A DNA stretch of 25,074 nucleotides from a virus. Positions 13,345 to 22,633 of this stretch are shown here, in pieces. The stretch covers positions 1 to 25,074 of IMG/VR virus record IMGVR_UViG_3300005294_000072. One strand, written 5' to 3'. The notes below the pieces were generated by a model. It did no database searches. It saw only the letters and a list, made by a program, of their open reading frames with translations, and was not told where the DNA came from. Position 1 is the stretch's first letter. The number at the start of each line of letters is the position of its first letter. Made by a program: the position numbers and the translations under genes.

Positions 13345-15809
13345 ATATTTTTGTACCTGGTACAGGCAATCCTTATGCAAAGATTCTCTTCATAGGAGAA
13401 GCACCATCGTTTGAAGAAGAGAATGCTTTAAAACCTTTTGTTGGCCCTGCTGGTAGATTATTTGATGAATGCCTTCATAATGCTGGTATTGTTCGATCAG
13501 ATGTATGGATCACGAACGTTTTCAAACAGATGATAGTTCCTCAGCAGAAGTTTGGTAGAAAGATACCAGCGGTAGTAAGGGCAGAACAAGCAGGATTAAA
13601 TGTACAGGAATCTATACAAGTACTAAGAACAGAAATAGATGAAATTAAACCTAATGTTATATGTCTCCTTGGCGGCACAGCATTATGGGCACTAAGTGGT
13701 AAAGATAAGATAACGCCTTGGAGAGGATCTATTCTATCTCTCTGGTCTTATAAATGCATACCAACATTCCATCCTGCAACACTATTATATGGTGAAGGAG
13801 AATATTGGCAGAAATATATTATTGAGTTTGATTTTAGGAGAGTATTGTCTCAAAGTGAATACCCAGAAATAAGACGGCCTTCACGTAATCTTTCTATTTG
13901 TCATAATAGTGCTCAGCTTTCTGATTTTATAGAGCGTAACAATGATAAAGATAAGCTCTCAGTGGACATTGAAGCACTTCGTTGTATACCAGTTTGCGTC
14001 AGTCTCGCTTTCGATTCTATTGAAGGTCTTTGTGTCCCTCTTTGGAATAGCACCTCTATCACACGAATTTCCGACATTCCTTCTTCTGACTTGGCTAGTA
14101 TCTGGAATATTCTCTATCTATTACTCAAAGACAAGAATAAAAAGATCATAGGCCAGAACTTTAAATATGACCAAGATAAATTAAGGAGGCTAGGTTTTGT
14201 TATTTCCAATCTTTATTCTGATACTTTGCTTAAACACTTTGCTATATCTCCTGAACTTCCTCACAACTTGGCCTTTCAAACAAGCATTTATACTGAAGAA
14301 CCATACTATAAAGACGAAGGACTTGAATTTGATTACACTAAACATGATATCTCTGATTTGTTACTTTATGGGGCTAAAGATGCTCCTGTAACGTGGGAAA
14401 TAGAGGATAAGCAGGAACAGGATTTAGTTGAAGTAGGAATGCATGATTTTTATTATAACTTCTTGATGAAACTTCATGATCTTTATTCTGACATTGAAAA
14501 TGTTGGATTTCCTGTTAATGAAAAAGCACGCGAGAAGTTACTTCGTAAATATATAAGTTGGTCAGAACGTTTAAGCTATGAACTATTTAAATACGCAGAC
14601 GCGCCTATTAATTGTGATTCATGGCAGCAAGTAGATAAGCTTCTCTATGAAGTAATGAAAATACCACGTAGACAAGGTACTGGAGAAGAAGTACTTACTC
14701 AACTACTCGCGAACGTTGTAAAGAAAGATGACCAGAAAAAGTGCATTACTAATATTCTTGAACAAAGACGTGTTAACAAGACTATTGGAACCTATCTAAT
14801 GGCAATGAATGATTATGATGGTAGAATGCGAACTGCTTGTTATATTCCATTAGATACTGGTAGAACTAGTACAGGATTACAAGATCCACCTATTAGACCT
14901 TATGTAGATAATTTTCGTAATCTAAAAGGTAAGATTGAAAAGAAGAAATGTCATGGAGCAGCCTTCCAAACATTAACAAAGCATGGTGATGTTGGTGGTG
15001 ATATTCGCTTAATGTATTCTTGTGATCCCGGTTGTGTTCTTCTTAATATAGACTCTTCTCAAGCAGAGGCTCGCGTAATTGCACTACTCTCTGATGATGA
15101 AGTTACTCTAAAACTATACGATACAAACGATATTCATGCTCTAACAGCTTCATGGTTCTTAGGTGGTGACGAGTTTAAGTACTCAAAGAAAGTACTAGGC
15201 TATGAATGCCCTGAAAGATTTCTTGGTAAAACATTACGCCATGCCGGACATTTAGGCGCAAAAGGACAAAGAGCAGCTACAGAAGTTAATACGCAGGCTA
15301 GAAAAGCTCATATTGATATTAATATTTCTAAGGCATTTGCTGATAAGGCTTTGCTCATATTCCACAACAAATCTCCCAAGGTGCAGCAAGTATTTCAGAA
15401 AGGTATAATAGCTCAACTCGAAATTGACAGAACATTAATAGCACCTGTACCTTATGGGGTAGATAGTACAATAGGAGGCAAGAGAACATTCCATGAAAAA
15501 TGGTCTGATGAATTGTTTAGGCAGGCATTCTCTTATATTCCACAAAGAGCTATAAGTGATAATACTAAGGCAAGTGCGTTAAGAATACGCGAAAGATTAC
15601 AAGATATAAGAATAGTAGTAGAATCACATGATAGCTTGACCTTTATGGTAGAGATTAATGATCTTGAGGAGGTGGGTAGAGTGGCTAAAGAGGAGTTAGA
15701 AATGCCTATAAGTTTCAAAACATGTAGTTTAAGTAGAAGGGATTTAGTAATACCGGCTGAATTAGAAGTTGGAACTAATTATAAAGAATTGGTGAAGTAT
15801 AAGGTTTAG
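13341..15809 (+). CDS. DNA polymerase, family A, with N-terminal uracil-DNA glycosylase-like domain
   Basis: An 822-residue replicative polymerase with three parts. Residues 1-170 resemble a family 4/5 uracil-DNA glycosylase: GEAP (19-22), FVGPAG (33-38) and HPAT (144-147). Residues 200-350 are a 3'-5' exonuclease: D209/E211, N273/D277, Y343 and D347. The polymerase has TGRTST (506-511), motif A DSSQAEAR (571-578), motif B around R626, K630 and H634, and motif C with H763 and D764 in ESHDSLTF. His in place of the aromatic residue of motif B and Ser after HD are departures from E. coli Pol I. UDG-polymerase fusions occur in some phages (SPO1 is the one I recall). UDG activity is unproven. Confidence 0.93.
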   Translation: MNIFVPGTGNPYAKILFIGEAPSFEEENALKPFVGPAGRLFDECLHNAGIVRSDVWITNVFKQMIVPQQKFGRKIPAVVRAEQAGLNVQESIQVLRTEIDEIKPNVICLLGGTALWALSGKDKITPWRGSILSLWSYKCIPTFHPATLLYGEGEYWQKYIIEFDFRRVLSQSEYPEIRRPSRNLSICHNSAQLSDFIERNNDKDKLSVDIEALRCIPVCVSLAFDSIEGLCVPLWNSTSITRISDIPSSDLASIWNILYLLLKDKNKKIIGQNFKYDQDKLRRLGFVISNLYSDTLLKHFAISPELPHNLAFQTSIYTEEPYYKDEGLEFDYTKHDISDLLLYGAKDAPVTWEIEDKQEQDLVEVGMHDFYYNFLMKLHDLYSDIENVGFPVNEKAREKLLRKYISWSERLSYELFKYADAPINCDSWQQVDKLLYEVMKIPRRQGTGEEVLTQLLANVVKKDDQKKCITNILEQRRVNKTIGTYLMAMNDYDGRMRTACYIPLDTGRTSTGLQDPPIRPYVDNFRNLKGKIEKKKCHGAAFQTLTKHGDVGGDIRLMYSCDPGCVLLNIDSSQAEARVIALLSDDEVTLKLYDTNDIHALTASWFLGGDEFKYSKKVLGYECPERFLGKTLRHAGHLGAKGQRAATEVNTQARKAHIDINISKAFADKALLIFHNKSPKVQQVFQKGIIAQLEIDRTLIAPVPYGVDSTIGGKRTFHEKWSDELFRQAFSYIPQRAISDNTKASALRIRERLQDIRIVVESHDSLTFMVEINDLEEVGRVAKEELEMPISFKTCSLSRRDLVIPAELEVGTNYKELVKYKV

Positions 15810-15812
15810 TTG

Positions 15813-17027
15813 ATGTTAACTTGGATAGAACAGCTAATGGCTACTACCAAAGAGATGGAAAGTCCTACATCTTTTTGGTACTGGTCAGCATTAGCAAGTA
15901 TTTCTGCAGTTATGAAAGATAGTGTCTGGTTATCCCGTGGAGGTGCTTATAAGCTTTATCCAAATATATATGTAATGCTTCTTGCCGGTAGTGCTATGAA
16001 GAAGGGTCCGCCTATTGGTTTGGCGAAAGAGATTGTAAAACTAGTAGGTAACACTAAGGTTATTGTAGGGCGTTCTTCTATACAAGGCATACTGAAAGAA
16101 CTAGGCACGATACAATCCTCGCCTAATGGTAAAGTAGATAAAAAATCAGCAGGATTTATTGTTGCTTCGGAGTTCAGTAGTTCTCTTGTAGAAGATCCAG
16201 CAGCGTTTAATTGTTTAACTGACCTCTACGATCGTCACTATAACATTGGCGAATGGAAAAGTTTATTAAAATCTGAATCATTCTCCTTACGCGACCCAAC
16301 AGTAAGTATGTTAGTAGCTACAAATGATCCACATTTAAGAGATTTCGTTAAGGAAAAAGATATCTATGGTGGATTCTTTGGAAGAATGTTCATTATTAAA
16401 GAGGAACAAGTATCTCGTCTAAACTCTCTTGTAGACGATTTAGAGAATCCACCTGTTCCTACTTTTCTTGCTGAGTATTTGAAGATATTAGCAAAGTTAA
16501 ATGGTCCCTTCGCGTCTATTAGTAAGACTGTGCCGGGAATACTTTATGATGAATGGTATAATGATTTCTACTCTACTGTTCGTAAGCAAGCAATAGAGGA
16601 TAAAACGGGTACTATTGGTCGTTTTGGAGACTCAGTACTAAAGGTAGCTATGCTCTTATCATTAAGTGAAAGACCAGAATTATCAATAACAAAAAGAGCA
16701 ATGGAAGAAGCTATAGGTATTTGTGAAAAGCTTATATCTGGTGTAAGGAAAGCTACAGACTTTAGAGGAGGAATGGCACAATATGCTGATCAAAAAGCTT
16801 TAATCATGCAAGAACTTCTTAACAGACCAGAAAGGAAAATCGCGCGAGCAGCTTTATTAAAGAAGTATTGGATGCATTTCAATAGTGATGAATTAGATAT
16901 CATTATGAGAAGTTTTGACGAATCAGGAACTATTAAACCTCATAGTGAAGGTAATAACTTTATTTATGAAATGCCAGAGCATGTATGGACTGGTTTGCAT
17001 AATCATCTTAAAGGTAAGAAATCATGA
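15813..17027 (+). CDS. DUF3987-type P-loop-related protein (helicase/primase-like)
   Basis: A 404-residue protein with the DUF3987 pattern near its start: LTWIEQLMATTKEMESPTSF, then SAVMKDSVWL and a region LLAGSAMKKGPPIGLAKEIV (about residues 57-76). That region sits where a Walker A loop would be, but reads K-G-P-P rather than G-K-S, so the P-loop seems changed or lost. FIVASEFSS and MLVATNDP later are typical of the family, which is thought to act like a RepA/DnaB-type replication ATPase in mobile elements. It directly follows the polymerase gene, which supports a replication role. Confidence 0.65.
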   Translation: MLTWIEQLMATTKEMESPTSFWYWSALASISAVMKDSVWLSRGGAYKLYPNIYVMLLAGSAMKKGPPIGLAKEIVKLVGNTKVIVGRSSIQGILKELGTIQSSPNGKVDKKSAGFIVASEFSSSLVEDPAAFNCLTDLYDRHYNIGEWKSLLKSESFSLRDPTVSMLVATNDPHLRDFVKEKDIYGGFFGRMFIIKEEQVSRLNSLVDDLENPPVPTFLAEYLKILAKLNGPFASISKTVPGILYDEWYNDFYSTVRKQAIEDKTGTIGRFGDSVLKVAMLLSLSERPELSITKRAMEEAIGICEKLISGVRKATDFRGGMAQYADQKALIMQELLNRPERKIARAALLKKYWMHFNSDELDIIMRSFDESGTIKPHSEGNNFIYEMPEHVWTGLHNHLKGKKS

Positions 17028-17206
17028 GGTATTTTAAATATAATGATCAAGACGGTGATAAGTTTGTAAGTGAGCAAGACATATTAGAAACTTATTATTC
17101 ATACTGGAAAGAACAAATGATTAAAGTAGGTAAAGAAAATCTTATTTCTCCTGAATTATGTATTGAAGATTTTATTGTAGTTCATTGGGCACGGGAAATT
17201 AAATGA
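17024..17206 (+). CDS. Small unknown protein, 60 aa
   Basis: A 60-residue acidic and aromatic protein (MRYFKYNDQDGDKF, TYYSYWKEQMIKVG, IEDFIVVHWAREIK). The N-terminal DQDGDKF loop resembles an EF-hand calcium loop, but it is alone and probably a chance resemblance. It overlaps the genes on both sides by 4 bases, so it is translated as part of the DUF3987 run. Confidence 0.65.
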   Translation: MRYFKYNDQDGDKFVSEQDILETYYSYWKEQMIKVGKENLISPELCIEDFIVVHWAREIK

Positions 17207-17445
17207 AGTACAAATTAATTACAGTAAAAGTTATTGATAGAATAAATCTCAATAAAGAAATTGGCAAACTTATTCGTAAAGAAAGAGAACGTAAGAAAAT
17301 TACGCAAACATTTCTTGCCCAGCAATTAGGAATAACACGAGCAGCAGTTAGCAATTTTGAAGCTGGAAATCATAATATAATGGTATATAACATTTATAAT
17401 ATTTCACTAATACTTAAAGTACCTCTTAAAAAATTGTTACCTTAA
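17203..17445 (+). CDS. XRE-family helix-turn-helix regulator
   Basis: An 80-residue protein with a classic XRE/Cro fold from about residue 20 to 80: IGKLIRKERERKKITQTFLA is helix 1 and the start of helix 2, LGITRAAVSNFEAG is the recognition helix region, and ISLILKVPLKKLLP ends the fold. It would bind an operator as a dimer; the TAGTAGTTG copies at 106-161 are one candidate target, which is a guess. It is the last gene of the plus-strand block and its stop overlaps the end of the opposing gene. Confidence 0.85.
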   Translation: MKYKLITVKVIDRINLNKEIGKLIRKERERKKITQTFLAQQLGITRAAVSNFEAGNHNIMVYNIYNISLILKVPLKKLLP

Positions 17446-17616
17446 AAGCTTCGGTCCCCCATTATAAATACCAAAAACCTGTAAGAGCCAAAGTATAAGG
17501 AATAGAACAACAAGTACTCTTATAACAGTCTTAATAGGATCTGACATAGGAATATAGGTTTCAAGAAGATAGAGACATACACCAACGATTACGAGGACGA
17601 TTAGGACGGTTATCAT
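17437..17616 (-). CDS. Small two-helix membrane protein, 59 aa (holin-like candidate)
   Basis: A 59-residue protein with two hydrophobic helices: residues 1-18 (MITVLIVLVIVGVCLYLL) and about residues 33-50 (RVLVVLFLILWLLQVFG), joined by ETYIPMSDPIKTV. I recall similar small IP-D-P-I-K membrane proteins from many phages and bacteria. ATG 17616 overlaps the TGA of the large upstream gene (ATGA) and has AAGGAG 6 bases before it, so translation is well supported. A holin-like role with the lysozyme is possible but unproven. Confidence 0.7.
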   Translation of the reverse strand: MITVLIVLVIVGVCLYLLETYIPMSDPIKTVIRVLVVLFLILWLLQVFGIYNGGPKLLR

Positions 17617-20048
17617 TGTTTTCTCCTTTTAAGATTTTCGCCAATATTATAATCTAAGTTTTCTGGAAAATAGGTACTCTTTCCAAAACCACCTCTTTCA
17701 TAAGATTGGGTACCTATTCCGCTTCCTGATAACATCATAATAATAGGAGAAAGTTCGGGATTCTTTCTCATAGTATCCATCATATCATCAAAGAACATAG
17801 GAGCAGCTAATTGTATACTTTTGTCAATAGTATGGAATGGATGTTTCTCATCAGCAAATAAAGCATCTACACCAAATTTAGCTGTAGGATGTAGACGATT
17901 AACCATAAATCTAGCAACAGTACTACCTCTCGTTTCTGGTTTAAATCCTTGACCAAATTTAGTAGTCTTACCACTTGTACTGCTTGTACTTTGACCACTC
18001 TTCATACGATGTGCAAGTACTAAAAACTGTTGTAAACCTCCTGGTAAATCAATTCGTGTATCACCTATCTTTATCTTACCAAAATCAGAATTGTCAGGAT
18101 CAGTACTAACAGAAGCGCCAGTATATTTAGCTAAACCTGCAAAAGTAGTCCACATAGCTACACGTCTTGCCATACCTTCTAAATAAGCTCGTCTAACTTG
18201 TGGACTAGACATAACATAAGTAGAGGGATTAAGCATTCTTGCTTCGCTTGCAATGTTTCGAGGTGAAAAGAAAGTATTACTTAATAGCCTCGCGTGTTTT
18301 TCTAACTGCACATTTATAGGACCGGCTTCAGCGCCTAGTGTTCCACGCTTTAAAGACGTATTGACAATTTCACCAAGCTGTTTAAGAAGTACATTATTAG
18401 TACGTGGATTCATTAACTCAGGATTATCTGATTTAGTAGTAAAGAATCCACTCTTATCTTTACCAGTACGTTTAGCTTCTTCATAAAGCTTTTCTGCATT
18501 AGTAAATAGATCAGTAAATGCACTTTCGCTCAGATGATTAACAAATGCATTATAAGCTCTATTACTTCCTGCTACAAGTTTACCATATAGAGGAATCTTT
18601 TCGGCTAATTCTCCACGAATAGCATCATCTCTCTTAGAGTATTTCTTCAAATCTCCCATACGTATACCAGCTTCTTCAGCTATACTAGGTACACGTTTAG
18701 TTTTTGGTAATCCTGTAGCTTTATCAATAATAGGCTTGCCAGTTTTAGAAACTACGGGAGCAGTACTTTCCTTAAAAAGAGGATTGCTTAATCTCTGAGC
18801 ATCCATAGCATCTGATGCTGCTTTTGAACCATATGCTCTAAATGCTTTACCCCATGCTTGAAACCAAGGTTTAGTACCTACATAAAAGTTACCCTGACGA
18901 AATGCAGCAGAAGATACAAAAGGAGGATCTACTGACATTAAACCACGAGGAAGGTCATATATTTTTTGTAATGCTGAAGTCTTTATAGGAGGTGTAGTTG
19001 TAGGTGAAAGGCCAGCATTCATTTCTGTTATATCGTCTATACCTGGTAATAACTGTTTAGGTTGTGTAGTTTCAAGAGGTTTAATATCTAAAGATTTCCT
19101 ACGCGAACCAAAAGAAGGTATAGCACTATCAACAGGAGCAGTTAAAGGCTTTTCAACTGTTTCAGCAACTTTACCCTTACCCATTTTCCTAAAAATATCC
19201 TTACCAGTATCGCTTAGTTGCATTCCTTCTACTGGTAAATTCTCTACACTCTTCTTAACAATTTGCCCATCATTACCAAGTTCATAACCAGCATTATAAA
19301 TCTTATCTACATTCTCTTTAGTAATTTCTTTTAAATACTGCTTACCGTCTTTAATTCTTATTGGTAGCTTAGGATTTTCCGGTTTCTCAATACCCATCCC
19401 CATACGCTTAAAGATATCATCACCTTTATTAGGATAATTAGGATGAGGATTATCAACTAATTCCTGAGCAGGTGCAATTTCTCTACCTTTAATATCTCGT
19501 ATAGGTTCTTTCGTTACTGGTATTTCTGATTTGACTTCTAACTTCTTAGGTAACTCCACCTTCTCAGCAGTTTTGGCAGCATCAACTACCTTATCAAGAT
19601 TACCCCTCTTACCAAACAATTCTCTACCAGCATTAACAGCACCTTCTGCTCCTGATGGTAAGAGTAGATTGCCTATATTGGTTAATGTGTCTATTTTACT
19701 TTCATTCTTAAATACTTCACCACCAGGATGAGCTGCTCCACGAAGAGCTTCATTACCTACAGTAGCACCTAATAACTGATCCTTAATAGATTTACCAAAA
19801 CCACCCCAAAAAGTAGTAGGTTCTAGATAATCTCCTGATGCTTCATCTCGTGCTATGGGTTTTATATTCTTGTCAATAGAACTGGTAAAACTTGGTGGAG
19901 CTTTAGCTAATGATTTTTTAGCTTCACCTATAATATCATCAGCATTTTCTTCAATAGGCTCTAAATCTAATGGTTTTAAATCAAGCTTCTTTTTAGGTAG
20001 AGAACTACTAGATGATACAATAGGCACAAGATCAAGCTTTTGAGGCAT
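17613..20048 (-). CDS. 811-aa internal-virion-type protein
   Basis: An 811-residue protein. The first 340 residues are low-complexity, charged and Pro-rich, with the short pattern LDLxPL/I repeated at 4-10, 21-33 and again as SLDIKPLE (319-326), and DIFKRMGMG (211-219) repeated as DIFRKMGKG (284-292). Residues 350-811 are mostly helical, with one hydrophobic segment (MWTTFAGLAKYTG). Length, composition and place at the end of the structural block recall large internal or ejection proteins of phages with short tails, or large polyvalent phage proteins; I cannot choose. The ribosome site AAGGTGGGA precedes ATG 20048. Confidence 0.6.
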   Translation of the reverse strand: MPQKLDLVPIVSSSSSLPKKKLDLKPLDLEPIEENADDIIGEAKKSLAKAPPSFTSSIDKNIKPIARDEASGDYLEPTTFWGGFGKSIKDQLLGATVGNEALRGAAHPGGEVFKNESKIDTLTNIGNLLLPSGAEGAVNAGRELFGKRGNLDKVVDAAKTAEKVELPKKLEVKSEIPVTKEPIRDIKGREIAPAQELVDNPHPNYPNKGDDIFKRMGMGIEKPENPKLPIRIKDGKQYLKEITKENVDKIYNAGYELGNDGQIVKKSVENLPVEGMQLSDTGKDIFRKMGKGKVAETVEKPLTAPVDSAIPSFGSRRKSLDIKPLETTQPKQLLPGIDDITEMNAGLSPTTTPPIKTSALQKIYDLPRGLMSVDPPFVSSAAFRQGNFYVGTKPWFQAWGKAFRAYGSKAASDAMDAQRLSNPLFKESTAPVVSKTGKPIIDKATGLPKTKRVPSIAEEAGIRMGDLKKYSKRDDAIRGELAEKIPLYGKLVAGSNRAYNAFVNHLSESAFTDLFTNAEKLYEEAKRTGKDKSGFFTTKSDNPELMNPRTNNVLLKQLGEIVNTSLKRGTLGAEAGPINVQLEKHARLLSNTFFSPRNIASEARMLNPSTYVMSSPQVRRAYLEGMARRVAMWTTFAGLAKYTGASVSTDPDNSDFGKIKIGDTRIDLPGGLQQFLVLAHRMKSGQSTSSTSGKTTKFGQGFKPETRGSTVARFMVNRLHPTAKFGVDALFADEKHPFHTIDKSIQLAAPMFFDDMMDTMRKNPELSPIIMMLSGSGIGTQSYERGGFGKSTYFPENLDYNIGENLKRRKQ

Positions 20049-21049
20049 TATTCTTTCCCACCTTTAGGCTTATCTTTAAAGTAGCCCTGCTTGATAGCTT
20101 CATCTAATTGACTAGCAGGAAGATGATATGGCTTACCATCTTTATCATAAACAACTACTCTGCCTTCTGGTACTTTTGCTTCGTTTGGAAGAACAGTATC
20201 CTTTGCAGGAGGTAACTTTCTTTCAGGATTATTATCACTAGTAGTATCTTTAGGATTGCGGAAAAATTCTCCTTGATAGGTTGCTGGTCTAGTATTTTGT
20301 AGTTCTTGCTTAGCGGCATTATTTTTATCTGCTAGTTCTTTTTGACCAGATAATCTTTCGCTAATTTCAGCAAGCCTATTCTGACTACCTCTATCTATAG
20401 CTTCGATTCTATGCTCGCCTTTAAGATTAATTTCATCCTCATCACTAAGAGTACCACTATCAATACCTGTATCATGAGTAGTCTGAGTCACAGGATCATA
20501 GATATGAATATTACCACCCTTAGTACGAATTATTTGTGCATTAGGATGTTTAGCTTTAAAATCATAGATATCTGCACGATGTTGAGCTATCTCAGTTCTA
20601 GCTTTATCATTAGTAGTTTTTTCTTCTAACTTTTTCTCGCCTAATTCTTTGGTATTCTCTAATCCTTTTTCTTTAACATCAAGACCACGTTCTCCTAAAG
20701 TACTTTTACCTTCAAATTCTCTTTTCTTTTCTTCAAGGTTAAAATAATCAGAAGCAGACATTCCATTATAAGTAGGTGGTAAGAATGTCTTTTTCGGTTC
20801 TTCATGCTGTATAGGCTGCTTAACTTGCTGACCTATCTGTTGTAGCATAGGCGTTTGCTGTTGTTTAGGCTGTAGCATTTCCCTCTTAAAGCTACGATCC
20901 TTTTCATTCTCTTGCTGTAAAGCAGCTAATATACCAGGAAGAATAGACTGAATATCCATTCCACCATGAAAATCAGGCGGACCAAATTCAGCTTGTTGAG
21001 GACTATCACCATAAATACTATTCATGCGTAATCTATTAACAGGAAACAT
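20048..21049 (-). CDS. Gln/Glu-rich coiled-coil virion-type protein, 333 aa
   Basis: A 333-residue protein. The first 80 residues are Gln/Pro-rich (LQPKQQQTPMLQQIGQQ). Residues 105-180 form a long charged coiled coil with repeats such as KGLENTKELGEKKLEEK. Another helix lies near 205-250, and the tail is basic and Gly/Lys-rich. There is a strong site GGGAGG 8 bases before ATG 21049. It shares the layout of the proteins on both sides (repeat- and coiled-coil-rich), so it is probably part of the same virion structure. No family recognised. Confidence 0.6.
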   Translation of the reverse strand: MFPVNRLRMNSIYGDSPQQAEFGPPDFHGGMDIQSILPGILAALQQENEKDRSFKREMLQPKQQQTPMLQQIGQQVKQPIQHEEPKKTFLPPTYNGMSASDYFNLEEKKREFEGKSTLGERGLDVKEKGLENTKELGEKKLEEKTTNDKARTEIAQHRADIYDFKAKHPNAQIIRTKGGNIHIYDPVTQTTHDTGIDSGTLSDEDEINLKGEHRIEAIDRGSQNRLAEISERLSGQKELADKNNAAKQELQNTRPATYQGEFFRNPKDTTSDNNPERKLPPAKDTVLPNEAKVPEGRVVVYDKDGKPYHLPASQLDEAIKQGYFKDKPKGGKE

Positions 21050-21051
21050 AA

Positions 21052-22632
21052 CTAATTCCTCCCACTAAGAGCACGCATAAGCTGCATAATCATTTCCATC
21101 GCATTTTGATTATTGCCCTGATTAATAGTATTTTGTAAATTAGCTCCTTGCATAGCTTGATTACCGAATAAACTAGCCATTGCAGGAGTAGTACCGTATA
21201 GACCTTTCATACCTTCTAATATTTGCTGTATTTGATTATTTTGATCACTACCTAATGCCGAACGCTTAAAAGGTAATTCTAGATTAATTCTTCGGCCTTC
21301 GTTAGTATCTTGTACATTTGATTTAATTGCTGAATTAAATAGATCAGTATTTGCTCTACTAATATCTTCACGCGCACCAATATTTCGTAAGTTACCTTGA
21401 TTCATCAAATCAACGTTTGCTCGACCTATTTCATTATTACCAGCAATATCTCGATTGAATAGATCAGTATTCATTCTGTTCGTATCATTTGCACCGGAAA
21501 CGTTACGATCATTCACATCATTAGAACGATCGAACATTGTCTTATTGAACGCATCAGTCCTGCCAATGTTGAACAGATTGCCTTGATTAATCAGATCAGT
21601 ATTAGTTCTGTTAACATCATCAGTACGTCCAAGATTATACAGATTACCCTGGTTTCTCAAGTCAACATTAGCCCTACCAGTTTCATCAGCACGACCGATA
21701 TTGTATAGATTACCTCTATTAACAGTATCTACATTTGCTTCATTAACTCTATTACGATTACCTACGTTAGCAGCATTTGCAGAGGTAAGAATACTAGCAT
21801 TCTCTCTACCTATTTGATTCTGCAAGTCACTCTGCTGACCAGTAACAGATGCATAAATAGGCGATGCTTGTAGCTTATTACCTGCTACATTCTGAGCTAT
21901 TCCAGCATTAACATTTTGCGTAGCTCCTGCTATTTTATCACTTAGCTCTCTTGCCATCTTACTCTTTAAAGCAGCATAGCTAGCAGAAGAGCCCTGAATA
22001 GCTCTTGACCTATCAATTTCTCTTTGAGCATTAGCATAAACAGAACGTAGAGGACTAATACCTCTTTCCCTTAAATCTGCTATTCCTTGCGCGTCATAAC
22101 CACCAGTTTCGCTTAAATTCTTTAACTTACCAATAGCATCCGTTAAATCACTAGACTGCTTATATTGGCTAAGAATAGGCGAAACATCTTCAGGCTTACC
22201 ATACTGCTGTGGATTAAATTCGCCAGGTTTATCATATGTTCCCGGCCTATATTCTCCAGGCTTATCTAATGTTTTAGGCGTAAATCTTTCAGGAGCAGCC
22301 ATATTACCAGCACTATATGCCATAGGCGGTTTATATGCCATTGAAGGAATATTCATGCCATACTGTTTAGGCTTATATTCTTCAGGAGCACCATAACCTA
22401 TTGGCTTAAATGCTTCAGGTTTATAATCACCAATAATAGGCTGCTGTTGATTTGTCTTATTCAACAATAATCTACGATAAGCCTCCATTATACCACTATA
22501 ATCTTGTTCACCTTGATGAACTGCTTTACCATATAGATTATACTGATTAAGCAGACCATTAGGTGAACCAACATAATCACCACTAGGATTATTGTAGGGA
22601 TAACTTCTTACTGGTAGTCCACCTAATGCCAT
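21052..22632 (-). CDS. Asn-rich 22-residue repeat protein, virion-type
   Basis: A 526-residue protein from ATG 22632 (GGAG 7 bases upstream; a start five codons earlier lacks it). Residues about 65-150 are Pro/Tyr-rich short repeats (YKP, EYRPGTYDKPGEF). Residues about 274-447 hold imperfect repeats of exactly 22 residues, each two 11-residue halves such as NVDLRNQGNLYNLGRTD. The conserved Asn spacing suggests a long right-handed or hendecad coil, or a stacked Asn ladder. The last 70 residues are Gln/Asn-rich. Position between the lysozyme and the coiled-coil protein suggests a structural or tail-shaft-associated part. Confidence 0.6.
   Translation of the reverse strand: MALGGLPVRSYPYNNPSGDYVGSPNGLLNQYNLYGKAVHQGEQDYSGIMEAYRRLLLNKTNQQQPIIGDYKPEAFKPIGYGAPEEYKPKQYGMNIPSMAYKPPMAYSAGNMAAPERFTPKTLDKPGEYRPGTYDKPGEFNPQQYGKPEDVSPILSQYKQSSDLTDAIGKLKNLSETGGYDAQGIADLRERGISPLRSVYANAQREIDRSRAIQGSSASYAALKSKMARELSDKIAGATQNVNAGIAQNVAGNKLQASPIYASVTGQQSDLQNQIGRENASILTSANAANVGNRNRVNEANVDTVNRGNLYNIGRADETGRANVDLRNQGNLYNLGRTDDVNRTNTDLINQGNLFNIGRTDAFNKTMFDRSNDVNDRNVSGANDTNRMNTDLFNRDIAGNNEIGRANVDLMNQGNLRNIGAREDISRANTDLFNSAIKSNVQDTNEGRRINLELPFKRSALGSDQNNQIQQILEGMKGLYGTTPAMASLFGNQAMQGANLQNTINQGNNQNAMEMIMQLMRALSGRN
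21292..21813 (-). repeat. Coding repeat array (22-residue units)
   Basis: This part of the 526-aa gene encodes about eight imperfect units, mostly exactly 66 bp long, with one 54-bp unit. The units diverge in sequence but keep the Asn/Gly/Arg positions, so they look old and kept by selection on the protein rather than recent DNA repeats. Confidence 0.75.
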
Positions 22633-22633
22633 G

